Source: Candolleomyces eurysporus (Eukaryota; Basidiomycota; Agaricomycetes; Agaricales; Psathyrellaceae). From it: a stretch of DNA of 64,000 nucleotides. The notes under the pieces are model-generated. The model was not told the DNA's origin. It did not search any database and saw only the letters and a list, made by a program, of their open reading frames with translations. The stretch spans positions 1 through 64,000 of the forward strand of contig JANBPK010000828.1 in assembly GCA_027579435.1 (NCBI GenBank). Reading direction: 5' to 3'. Positions within the stretch are counted from its first letter, which is position 1, and every line of letters begins with the position of its first letter. Below are positions 37,042 through 48,599 of the stretch, piece after piece. The translations under genes were made by a program, and so were the position numbers.

Positions 37042-39297
37042 ATGCTCCCAGAGTCCAAGAAGCCCAGTTTCCTGTCTCGCTTCCTCTCGTTGTTTCGCGG
37101 TCGCAGCCCCGGCGGCAGCTCTGCTGTTGATGGCCGCACACACTCAGTCCCCGATTTATTGCCCCCTCCAGGCAGCTCGACCCCCCAATGCCACGAATCT
37201 CAGCCTCCAATCCGTCCATCCAAAAGCGAGAGCGAAATAGTCGACTCCTCGCAACATATGGCGCCCGCGATGCCTGACAATCAACGTCATATCCAAGCGC
37301 CACAGCCAATCCCAGCGCTGCAGTCTGACAACAATCCGCCAGTATCTGGGGCACAAGGCCCCACAGCATTTTTTCCGGGTGCCAGTGGATTTCAAATAGG
37401 AAATTTCCAAGTAGTGAACAGCACTGGCGATAAGTCGATTGATGGTACGCCAATTCACTGGGACAACCGACGGAGTCATGACTAAATCATGTACCGACGC
37501 AGGCTGGGGCCTGCTGTCGAACAACATTGCGCGCAACGCTCTACACAATTCCGACGCTCGATACGACGCTCCAAAATGCGATGAAGATACTCGTGTGGAG
37601 GTCACTGGAGCGATCATGGGCTGGATTATGGATCGCAACGGACCCCAACGCTTGCTATGTATGACGGGTGCCGCAGGATCAGGGAAGTCTGCATTGCAAC
37701 AGACAACGGCCGAGAAATGCTTGGAGAACGGTATACTCGGATCTACATTCTTCTTTTTGGTTACGGATCCCACCCGCAATACAGTCAAGCAAGTCGTCCC
37801 CACCATCGCGTACCAATTGGGAGAAACGAATAATGCCCTCAAGCTATGTATCAAGTCCGCAGTCGAGAGCGATCTGTTGATTTTCGATAAGTCGCTGCGG
37901 ACGCAGATGACCACCCTTATCGCTGAGCCCACGCTGCGATGTAAACGCATGGGCACGGACCTCACCACACTTCCACACGCCATTCTCATCGACGGCCTTG
38001 ACGAATGCACGGGTGAAGATCGTCAGGCAGAACTTCTGACCGCTGTCAAGGAGTGCCTTCTCATCGACGGCCTCCCATTCCGCGTCTTCGTCGCCAGCCG
38101 ACCGGAGTGGGCTATTCGTACTGCGCTTGAACCTGGTGGAGATCTGTGGAAGGTGGCATCCCGCATCCAACTCAGTGACCAGTACGACGCCTCTGGGGAT
38201 ATGCATCGATACCTGCAGAGGAGATTCGAACTCATCAGCCTACGCATCGGCGATCCCGAATGGTTCAGCGCGGGCCACATCGACACCCTGGTCCAAGCTG
38301 CGTCTGGGCAGTTCATTTACGTCGCCACGGCCTACAAGTACATATCGGAGCGTCGAGCTTCACCCGCGGAGAGGCTGAAGATCGTCCTCACCTGGACACC
38401 ACACGAAGGACAAGCGACACGGCCATTTGCGGCACTTGACAAGCTTTATACCAACGTTTTGTTGGCCGCAAAGAACGCGTATGAAGCTGTGGATAGCCAT
38501 CATGAGCGCGACTTTCTTCTACTGTTCAGGGTGCACCATGTTGGTGTTACTGGGTTTCGTTTGAAATGTCGCCAGACCACTATGACACGACCTCCGGCAG
38601 GTCTTATCTCTGCGCTCCTAGGCCTGGAAACCCGGGCTGAAGAAACTCTGATCTCGGACCTCCATTCCCTTGTAGCTCTCGAAACGGGTCGTGGTGGTGA
38701 TTTACCCCTACGCCTGTACCATAAATCCTTCTCCGACTTCTTGGAAGAAGAAAGTCGTGCAAAAGACTTGTTTGTACCGGAAGATCGGGTTTACACTCAC
38801 CTCGCAAAGTGCTCTATGCGACATATCGCTGAATGTCCATTAGACTTTGACTCCCGTGCGTAATTCCTGTTTGATTACCGACTGCGTTTACAACTCTCTG
38901 TTTTAGTACCGGCCAAGTGGGAGAACCTACGTCTCCCTCTGCTTCATAGGCGTTCTCTGAAGGAAGCCATCGAGGACCTGCCGAGTTTCATGAGTAGCGC
39001 CACTGCTATTGATGATGAAGTTGCTGGCTTCACCGAGAACGGCGGATGGCAGAAAATCGACAGGTTGTTGCCTCCGCTGTGCCGTTCGTACGGATGGTCT
39101 TCTAGATCGTTTGACGATTGGCTAGGCACTCTCCGTAGTTTTACTGATCACCTGAAAGTGAGTCATTCTTGCTTGCGTCGAGGCAGCCTCTGACATCAGT
39201 TTTGTCGTACTTTTAGGCCCGAAAGCCTGACGCCGCTGCAGTTATAAGCGTGCTTGTCAAAAAGTGGGAAGAAGATCACCACCCAGTGCCTATCTAG
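37042..39297 (+). CDS. NACHT-domain NTPase (fungal NLR-like)
   Basis: Exons 37042-37444, 37503-38855, 38907-39157 and 39217-39297 give 2,088 nt, 695 residues. The N-terminus is basic and hydrophobic (FLSRFLSLFRGRSPGG), then Ser/Pro-rich, then FFPGASGFQIGNFQVVNS, a short motif of a kind that recurs upstream of NACHT domains in mushroom NLR-like proteins. The NTPase has Walker A MTGAAGSGKSA, Walker B HAILIDGLDEC, a sensor-like FRVFVASRPEW and winged-helix-like sequence to LPLRLYHKSFSDFLEE. NACHT proteins act as oligomerising switches, in fungi often tied to nonself recognition. No WD40, ankyrin or TPR repeats follow: only about 110 residues come after the first NACHT-like core, so this is a short-form member without a visible sensor array. 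The ATG at 37042 is the first to precede the basic leader; an upstream ATG at 36961 is possible. Confidence 0.83.
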
Positions 39298-40206
39298 ATG
39301 AAAAGAGAACAAAATAATAGTCTATATTCAAATTCCCGTGTTTCGATTTCGGACTTGGATTCCAGTCATCCGGAATGGCTGTTCTAGTTTTTCGTGTTTT
39401 TCTACGGTACAGGACACTTTAACTTATTAGCCAGATCATACTTCGACAACATGCACCTGTATGACTACGAGGCTGAGACCTGTCAGTATCCCTATTATCT
39501 GCAGACTAAACCAAGTGAAATAGCATAGTAGGAAAACACTTGCGGCGGGCGGATGTAGTTGGATGGCGTCGCGCCTTACACATCTCAGTTCGGGAAAACC
39601 AGGTACGACACATGAATAGATTCTTGACCATTCCTTCTTTGTCTTTCTCTCAATAACGGTTGACGATGCTGTTGGGAAGGCCGTCGCCCCGTACTACAAT
39701 CTACATTCTATATCCTAGCTTATGAACTTAAACCTCAACATATCTTGCTCTCTTCCAGTGATACGCACACTGTCGTAGCATGTACAGTCAAAGTATCCCC
39801 TTCAGTGTCCTATAAGTCTTGCCTCGCTTCGTTACGGCTTCAAGAACCGAGACTACGACTCAGGTGTACTCGTAGAATGTTAGCTTGTGAAGCTTGAGCT
39901 TCGGTGTGCATCCCAAAGTATACGTGCCTCGTACCTCATCTTTGGGAGACAATGCCACAAATGGCACAATAAGTTACGCACCTCCGTGCCGTGAGGGTCA
40001 AAGCTAATAAAATTTATTTCTCCGAGTCGGTGGTCAACTCTGCAGAATGCAGAAAGGACATCCTTGGAAAAGCCTGGTCCAATCGGAGAGAGCTGCCAAG
40101 GAGTAAACATCTGTAAACTGATCGAGGACATATGTTTATAGATACTAGGGGATAGGGGATGGGAGAAACACAACAAATAAAAAAGTCAAATAGTAGTATA
40201 GACGAA
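39298..40206. other. intergenic between convergent genes
   Basis: About 910 bases between the NACHT gene (plus) and family B copy 3 (minus). Only short open frames with no recognisable product. Confidence 0.5.
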
Positions 40207-41984
40207 CTAGACTCGAGTTCGCTGTAAACTTCGGAACCTAGCCACATCTTGATATGAATGGACGAGGTCTCGGACACCTTCCCAAAAGTTGGCCTCCTCC
40301 GTATCGCCACCGCCTGTAACCGTCTCTACGATAGTTACAGTTGGGAATAGGACGTCTAAATATCTTGCAATAGATATTATTCTCTTGATACCAGAGTGTC
40401 CACGAGGTCCACCGTCGATGGAGAGCATGGATAGTCGGGAGCTGGATTTCGTGATGTCGTTGATGTGAGGGAGGGGTTGTGTCCAATCGATTGGCATGCT
40501 GAGAGACTCGAGCAGAGGATTACCTCTGACAATATCCTCCAATACACCTGGTCGAGGAATGAGGAGTTCGTCGTTTGATAATATTGTCAAGCGTGATGGA
40601 CGGAGGGTCAGGTGCGTGAGATTGGGCAAATTGGGAAGGATATCGCAAATCTCGAAAAGGATGTTTCGCTTGGGGAAAGGGACGTCATGAATCTGGAGCT
40701 CACACACCTGGGATGCCTGGGACAAGGTCGAGATGAATTCTTGAGAATGGCGAAAGGCTGGATCTGTCCTGTAGGGGTCCAAGAGCTCAGGACAATGACT
40801 TGGCCCTTGGATGCCAAGTTCCGAACGTTTTATTTGGAGTTTCTTCAGGTTTTTATTGCGCTCGAGGTAAATGCGGAGAGCATGTGGAAGTAGCAGAATC
40901 CTCGCTCTGTCCGTTGGGCGGAAGATGAGGTCCAACGTTTGAAGATTGCAGGGGAAGATCCCTTTTGTCGCCACTGAGTACTGGACGTACCCATCCCCGA
41001 AAATGGAGAGAGCATCGAGGTGCGGAAGCTCATGTGATGTCTGTAAGGCGCTCTGAATGTGCGATGATTGGATGTCGCTACTGGCGATATCGGGGAAGGC
41101 ACTCTCGTAGTCCACAATAAGCCGCTTCAGCCCTGGAATCCGGTTGAGAAATCGGAGGACTCCCGCGTTCAATGAAGGAAGTACTGGTCCGCCAATGGTT
41201 AAGTCCTCGAGGCTTCGAATCTTGTCGAGATGCTCTGTTGCGCTACTCAGCAGTCGGGGTGATAATTGCAAGTCAAGGTGAAAGAGATGGTCTGCCTTCA
41301 TGCAGAGATTCGTGATCGCAATGGAGACGAAAGCGAAGGACTCCGGATCGTTTTCAACATCAAGAATATGACATTCATCTAGTTGAGATGCGACGCTATT
41401 CAGCAGTGCGGAAGAACCTGCGTTGGCCGATTGAATGATGAGGGTCTTCAGCCTCGAAAACAAAGGGTGTGGGCAAGATGGTAGGCTGTAAAGAAAAGCG
41501 AACCACGTCCCAAATCGTCGTATATCGCTTGTCAGCGACAGTTTTTTGATCCTGGATGAATAGATCGCGAAACGACCCCAAAACTCCCCTCCGGAGAGGA
41601 ACTGGTGGCAAATCAGAAAATCGTAACGTGTTTCGAGAATGACTGACCTCGGGGTCTTTATTATCTTCCAATGACGGTAACATCCGAATGGAAGGCAAGA
41701 ATGAGTCCATGACCTTCCAGAGCTGATCAATGGATGCGTGAAAGAAGACTCTGTCGACAGTCGCTAGTGGGACTAGCTGTCGCTTCCAGCCATATTCTGA
41801 GTGAATTTCTTGAAGTGAATCTGCAAGAGATTCTATGATCTTGTTGACAAGCTCTTGAGTGCGTAACGTTCTCGCTGCCGCACTCTCGACGTTGTGGGTG
41901 TCTGATTAGGATCAAGATGAGATCGCGCTAGATGGATAGTGTAAGGACTGTACCTTTATGCAGTACCACAGATGAGGTATCCAT
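40207..41984 (-). CDS. F-box/LRR-like protein, family B copy 3
   Basis: Exons 41984-41954, 41901-41648 and 41601-40207 total 1,680 nt, 559 residues with no frame break. The 31-base first exon (MDTSSVVLHK) ends in phase 1 as in copy 1. The F-box-like block is TQELVNKIIESLADSLQEI, then WKRQLVPLATVDRVFFHASIDQLWKVMDSFLPSIRMLPS, ended by a phase-0 intron; the next exon starts FLSGGEFWGRFAIYSSRI. LRR-like strands follow, with LLLPHALRIYLERNKNLKKLQI closely matching copy 1, and the end carries ARYLDVLFPTVTIV...FWEGVRDLVHSYQ. This is the cleanest family B model in the window. Confidence 0.85.
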
Positions 41985-43258
41985 CGCAAAACACTGATTA
42001 GAATCACGGTAGTGTTGGGGGAACTTCCTTGCTTATCGTCCTGGGAGTTGCGGTTAAGGATGATCTTACACTAAGCGCCCACCGCAAAGTCCGAACTTTG
42101 GCTTTCTTTACAATGCCTGAAAGTGGAAGTCTCATTTTAACCATAGTCTCAGTAGGTCTAGAGATCTAGAAGCGCGCCGGGCATGCCAGTGAATGTTGAA
42201 TAGGAGAATAATTCGTCAACTCGGACGGGGTGAGTCAAACAGTGGTCTGGCGCGGTCAGATGCCTTGTCATGGAGCAAAATTGAGCAACCGCAGTGGTAG
42301 ACAGACCTCCGAGGAAAGTGTCAATTGATGCTATACGTTGGTTCTCCATGACCTCGCCTGCCTGTGTATAACAGTGACCGACGGTTGGCAAACATGCATC
42401 TAGAATGATACAGCAAAACTCACCGCGACGTCATCGTAGCCCCCTATGGAATGGGCCAGATAAATCTATGACTGTCGGCTCCACGAGTGTTCAACAGTTT
42501 CAACTTGAGCGTCTGCGCTCAACGCTCAGGCTCATGGCAGACTCATGCCAAACAGCGCCAATCACATGTCGGCGTGTCGGATGAGGGATTGGTCAACTCA
42601 ACTTTAAGCTTTAACTGTCACGGATCGCTAATCGTCTCTTCCTCTGCTCGAAAAAATCCAATCTTTTGAGTTTGGATACTGGTAACAGCCTATCTTTGAG
42701 CGATCTGCTTCTCCACTCATGCAGCTGTGTGTTTCTTCTCGAGATTCGGGCTTAAACCGACCATTTTACCGAGCGAAAGAAGTCGAAGCCATCTCCAAAA
42801 GTTGGGTCAATCTTCTAATATGTCTTGATCACAGGACATCATAAATTGCGTATCACCGGTGAAAGAAGCAGCAATTGTTCTCAGAACTACCACCAAACCC
42901 TCCTGCCGAGCTTCGACGACTAATGTTCGGAACAATGTCAGCTCGTACATTCGGAAAATCCCTGTCCTTGTCGACGCTTGTCGAAACCTCATGACTTCTC
43001 AAGGCTGGGAAACGTTACGGTGAGTCTTTCAATGCCCTTTCCCTTCTATTTTGCGTATACTTAGGCTAGGTCAGATACCCACGACGAATCCTGCGGGGAA
43101 ACTTCCAATCCAGTATATCCGCTGTTACTCGTAATATCGCCATCTTCGAGATGAATTTCGTTAAAGCGGACGAGCGGTGGTGCTACATAGGGCACCACAT
43201 GCTAGCATTGCTGGTTTCTCTCTTCTTCGACTCAAGGCTCGCTCTCTGAGTATCAACA
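41985..43258. other. divergent intergenic region
   Basis: About 1.27 kb between family B copy 3 (minus) and the GMC oxidoreductase (plus); both promoters should be here. Open frames (42158-42391 minus, 42487-42669 plus) are short and without motifs. Confidence 0.5.
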
Positions 43259-45742
43259 ATGAAGCGACTTTCGACGTTCTCCGCGTTGGTCGCTCTAAGC
43301 GTCACCACCGTCCGAATCGTTCAGGCTGCGGTGTACCAGAGCATCGATGAACTTCCGCAGTCGTTTAGTACCAACGCCACTTTTGACTTCATCGTCGTTG
43401 GCGGTACGTTCCATTTCCGTTCCGTTGCGTCTAACAACCACTGACCATTTCGATGCAGGTGGTGGTGCCGGAGCGGCGCTTGCCAGTCGTCTAACCGAAA
43501 ACCCCAACTTCAACGTTCTGCTCATTGAAGCTGGTCCTGAGTGAGTATTCCGGTTATACACAACTCTCCCTTCATTTCGCTCATCGGTTTCAACCATGTA
43601 GCAATGAGGGCCGCGAGGACCTGGCAATGCCATCTAAGAACCTAGAAGTGCAAGCGGACAAGACGTACCACTGGGGATGGTATACGACACCTCAAGCTGG
43701 GGTCAACAACCGGTCGATCGAGTATAAGAGTGGCCACGTCCTTGGCGGTGGAACATCCATGAGTACGTCTCCTGGAAGCTTTTTGTGCGCCTTTTTTGGT
43801 CGGGTTGTTGACTGAGAACGATTTTGTAGACGGGATGGTATACACCAGAGGTGCTGATAACGACTACGACTTGTGGGGTAAGGTCTCCAAGGATAAAAAA
43901 TGGAGTTGGAAAGCTTTGGCTCCGTATATCAAGAAGGTACTTTCCCGTCCCTACACTCTCGTGCAAGAAACCAACGCATCCTTGCTGTTTGCTACAGCAC
44001 GAAAAATGGGTTCAACCTCCCGGCGAACGGAATATTTCTGGTCAATACGATNCCCCGCGTGCACGGCTACAAGGGCCCTGTTGGCGTTAGCCTTCCATGG
44101 AGCAGTCCCATTGAGTTCGACATCAGGTGTTTGAAGAACGCTGAGATTCAGGATGAGTTTGACTTTAACCTTGACCCAAACTCCGGGAAACCTACTGGTG
44201 TTAGTGAGTGTACATCTTTAATTGAGACCATTATCCCGACGAAGCCATTCCTTCGGTTCCGTTTAACTTCTGACTCTATGGTTCTCAACTAACGATTTGA
44301 TTTACAGCTTGGACGCAGTTCACTATTAACGGTGGAGAACGGTCGAGCTCAGCAACTGCGTACTTGGGAGCTGCCGTTCGTAAACGGCCCAATTTGAGCA
44401 TTTTGGTGAACACGTATGCGAAGAGGGTGTTGCAATACGACGGTCCGTCCATTGGGTTGTGGAGGGAAATGAGAACTGTTGAGATTGTTGCTCGGAACGG
44501 AGGTGCGTGTCGTCACCCAAGAGTATGTTCTCAANCCCCCCCTTCCTTACATTCCCCCCCGTCCCTTTTCAGAAGGTCTCTCAAGGACGGTCACTGCGAA
44601 AAAGGAAGTCATTCTCACAGCGGGCGCTGTCGGCTCCGCAAAGATCCTGCTCGACTCAGGTATTGGTCCCAAGGAAGAACTCGAAAAGATTGGAGTCAAG
44701 AGCATTGTGGATATACACGATGTCGGAAAAGGCTTGACGGACCATTTGACCGCGAGTATTATGTGGTCAGCGAATGGAACCGATGCTCAGTGCGTTCAAT
44801 CCACTACTCTATCTTTCAATCGTGAACGTATGCTGATTTTGTCACAGGATTAACGCTACCGAAGCCTTGGCATTATGGCAGAAAGAGCGAATTGGGCCGT
44901 ACGCTGAGCCTACTGGGCCCAGACACCAAATTCTGTGGTCGAGGTTGCCGGAGAACTCGGCTTTGTTGAAGGAATATAAGGATCCGTCTGCGGGTCCGAA
45001 TGCACCTCATTTCGAGATCACCTTGTCGGTCAGTTCTTTCGAACTACTCTTTCCAGAGGTATCTGAATTCGAAATGCCATGCGTAGGGTGGTGGAACAAC
45101 CGTCTTTTCGTTTGTGGTGTTACTGACTCCCTACTCTCGTACGTCCACGCCCTCTAACCCTTTACACTGACGCTTCTAATTCCGGACCACATACAGGCGG
45201 ATCCGTAACGATCAACTCTACCAACCCACTCTCCCCACCCCTCATCGACCTCGCCTTCCTCACGCACCCCTTCGACCGCGCTGCTGTCATCGAAGGCATC
45301 CGCCAAACCAAACGCTTCTACTCCGGCACCGCTTGGGACGGCTACATCACCTCCTTCCTCGGGCCTGACCCTGATGCAGATCCCTCCCCGGAAGGCCAAG
45401 AAAAGTTCTGGGATGCGATTAAAGCCGACGTGAATTCGTTCTTCCACCCCTGCGGGACAGCTGCAATTAGTCCTGCAGGCAGTGGAGTTGGCAAAGGAGA
45501 GGGTGTTGTGGATCCGAATTTGAAGGTTAAGAGAACCAGGGGACTGAGAGTCGCTGATGCCGCCATTATAGTGAGTGACTTGACTCCTTGAATTCGGCCT
45601 GATTGCTTTATTCCGGACGACGGTGACTGATGGATGGTCTTTTTTAACTTTCTAGCCATATGTGCCCACCGCACATACTCAAGCCGCTGTGTATATCTTG
45701 GCGGAGAGGGCAGCGGATTTGATCAAAGAGCAGTGGGCCTGA
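43259..45742 (+). CDS. secreted GMC oxidoreductase (aryl-alcohol-oxidase-like)
   Basis: FAD-dependent glucose-methanol-choline oxidoreductases of this type oxidise aryl alcohols or related substrates outside the cell and yield hydrogen peroxide for lignin attack. The ATG at 43259 opens a signal peptide (MKRLSTFSALVALSVTTVRIVQA). FDFIVVGG plus GGAGAALASRLTENP form the ADP-binding site, split by an intron; VLLIEAGPE follows. HVLGGGTSMNGMVYTRGADNDYD is GMC signature 1 (spliced), and ILTAGAVGSAKILLDSGIG is signature 2. The active-site His pair is in SFFHPCGTAAI and PYVPTAHTQAAVYILAERAADLI. About ten introns. The N at 44052 breaks the frame but its removal gives GQYDPRVHGYKGPVGVSLPW. The stop is TGA at 45740-45742. 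Substrate cannot be told from sequence. Confidence 0.88.
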
Positions 45743-45851
45743 TTGACATATATATATGTACACTAGCGTTCACTTGAAAAATATGGCTTAAACGATGAAA
45801 TAAATACAGTTATAACTATCTGCTTGATACTCGAGGGGCAGTGGTTCGAGT

Positions 45852-47691
45852 TCAAAGATTGGCACGTTCTCTAGCGCTATGATAAGACTCAATCAAGATG
45901 TCGACCTTTGTCCAACACTCAACATCTGTCCCCCGCACCTTTTCCAGACGCGGAAATAGGTTATCCAAAAAGACTCCCACCTCAATCAAGTCCTCGAACC
46001 CGAGGTCCAACTTTGAGTCCATCGTGTTGATGATCAACTTGCGGAGGGGATGTACATCCTCAAACTGACGCGATTCAGCTTGAGCCGTTTGGAGGATCTC
46101 CTTTAAATCCTCGTTGCAAATCAACTCCTCATCAAATTGAAACTCCAACATCTCCAACGCACGACACTTCTTCCACACTGTTAAAGCCNAAAAAAGTGAA
46201 ACCAGGGAGCCGTTTCGCTGGTCGTCCATCCGTTAATTCTATGGGACTTGGCTGAGCCCTAAACCGTAGGGTCGTCAGCGAGAGCCAGTTTGGCATGGCT
46301 TGTTTCAGCAGGTCGGCCGAGGAGTTCCAGAGGAAGATAGGAACATTGAGCATTGTCACTTCCTTCAATTTGTTCGGTGACAAGAGAGCACGTCTTGCTT
46401 TCCGTTCGGCTGTGGCGTCTGACGGCCATTGCGAGGGTATCGGGGGATCGGCTGGTGCTTGCTCTTCCAGGTTCTCCGTTACAAATTGGATACGAAGAGT
46501 TTCGAGATGGGGATTGTTGAGGCAATACACCTCAATGCAGCAATGGAATGGCATGGATTGCGTCGACCCGAGAAAGTCGAGCGAAAGGTTTGTGATCTTC
46601 GGTGGGTAGATCGACCTCCATATCAAGTACTGCAAGTATTCCGTTGCCCTGACGTGCAGAGTTTTTAAGCGCGGGAGCTTGGTGGTGTTGTACTGGATGT
46701 TGGCTTTGCCAGTGATAGGCACCCCGACCAGGAAACGCGCGACGAGCGAGAGGGCTTCCAGAGAAGGAAGCTCCCGGAGACGCCGGAGTATTCTTCTATC
46801 CTGTAGATTTGTTATTGTCAAGTGCAGGACGGTAAGTTTGGGAAGCAGTGAAATCTGGAAGAAGAGTTCTTCGTTGGTCAGTCCGCTATATTCGAACCAT
46901 TTGAGCTGCGCGGCGGCGAGTTTGGGCATAATAGAGAGAACGTTATTCAGTGTTTGGTTTGCTGGGTCTGAGTCGCGCCAGTCGGCTTGAAACCTTGGAC
47001 TGTTGAAGTCATCAAAATCCGAAAGGCTGGTAATTAACAGAGAGCGTAGAGGCGGCCCGATGAGCAGGAAGAGGAAGGGTAATCTTGCCCATGCCTTTTT
47101 GAATACGGACACGGACTGAAGATCGGGAAACAGGGGATCGGGCTTTCCAGGTAAGGTTAAGAGCTGGTAGAACCAAGGGAATGGCATTGAAAGATCAGGG
47201 GCCGAAATGAAGTTGAAGTGTTGAATGAGACCCGCGTATAAATTGAAGCGTTTCCAATGGATCAAGAAGGCGCTTTCGAACATCTGGAATCGATTGGTAT
47301 TGTGACAATGGAGCAGGAAGGAGCAGTAACCTACCCCGACCCCACGAAACTCATCTGCGAACCACGGAAGTAGCTTGAGTACTGGCGCGAGATTGTCCAT
47401 TGTCTTCCACAGCAAGCTAGCACCTGCGTGGAAGAATGGCTTATTAACAAGCATCAGAGAGGCAAAAACCCCTTTCCACTCTTCCTTCCCCTTGTCAGGA
47501 CTATCGTCGTCGGAAGCGCCATCCAAACCATCCTCATCCTCAGTGTTCATTTCGTCCAGGATGAGGAGGTCTCTAAGTTCCCGAAGAATGAGCGGCAAGA
47601 TGTATTGGCTCGAGAGAGCTTGGTCTCGAGCATTGGGTTCTTGAGTAGAAGCAATGACCGGGTTCTCGATGTCTTCACAAGAAAAGTACAT
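45852..47691 (-). CDS. F-box/LRR-like protein, family A copy 2
   Basis: Exons 47691-47335 and 47283-45852. The ATG at 47691 reads MYFSCEDIENPV, with no separate short first exon. The F-box-like block is YILPLILRELRDLL, then EEWKGVFASLMLVNKPFFHAGASLLWKTMDNLAPVLKLLPWF, ended by the shared phase-0 intron. LRR-like strands follow (LTVLHLTITN, LPRLKTLHVRA, LKEVTMLNVPIFLWN), and the end is GVFLDNLFPRLEKVRGTDVECWTKVDILIESY. The N at 46189, beside six A, breaks the frame; without it the CDS is 596 codons and LPGFTFLALTVW continues as in the other family A members. It lies head-to-head with copy 3. Confidence 0.8.
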
Positions 47692-48599
47692 AGTGATGTC
47701 ACTACGTGCGGATACTGGAAATTCGGTCAGAGCAGAACTCCATTCAAATGGATGAAGGAACACGAACTAGTTGCAGAGCTTGCTCGAGAAATAGTGCGGT
47801 GAGGCATTCCAATTTGAAGGAATCCTTGCCGACGCCCAAGGGGAGACTGGTTTTGCAGGCAGGGGTGGGAGATCTTTGTAGGTTATATCGTACATCATGA
47901 TAAGACCATTATAAGTAGATGAGTGGCGTCGTTATGTTTGGATCATCTTGTGATCCAGACATCGCACACCTCTTCCCGTTATGAACAGTTCTGATGGAAG
48001 ATTTACATCTCCATCTTCATTATCGTCTGTGTCAGCGGCTCTGGACACCCGTTTTCGATTTTCGGCGTTCCTCCGCAGCACCCACCGTTCATCCGGCGCC
48101 TTCGCGCGACTAACTAGCATGCCCTTGCGGCGAATCCTCACCCCAACTCAAGGATCTTATAATCCTTTGATCCTTGTTCATTCTCTTAGAATTCGTATCT
48201 CGCCTTAGCTATCTTATCAGAGCATAGTCTCTCAGAGGCCAGACCGAAGAATGTGTGCTCTCTGTTCGGCTTTTACTTCGTTCAACGGACATATATCTGG
48301 CTGAAGACAACTGATAACCTGGGCCGAGTTCAACTAAAGTCCAAACCAATACGACCCGACCTATCTCAGGCCACCATCTTCGCGACTATCCTATCTAATA
48401 GCGAAAGGGGAAGTGATGGTGCGAGGGAGGTGTGGGGAGCAAGTGAGAAGCTTGTGTCTAATCTGGTTATAAAGTTTCACAGGACGAATTCGAATTCTTA
48501 CGCTGTCGAGCACGTGTCGGAGCAGAGTCTATCGATTATGACCTACCGACTGGAATCGATTGTAGATCATCTGCATATCACAGTCTGCTACTCTCAGTC
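47692..48599. other. shared divergent promoter region of two paralogues
   Basis: About 910 bases between head-to-head family A copies 2 and 3. No gene is supported here; an open frame at 48253-48645 overlaps the next start and is probably accidental. Confidence 0.5.
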
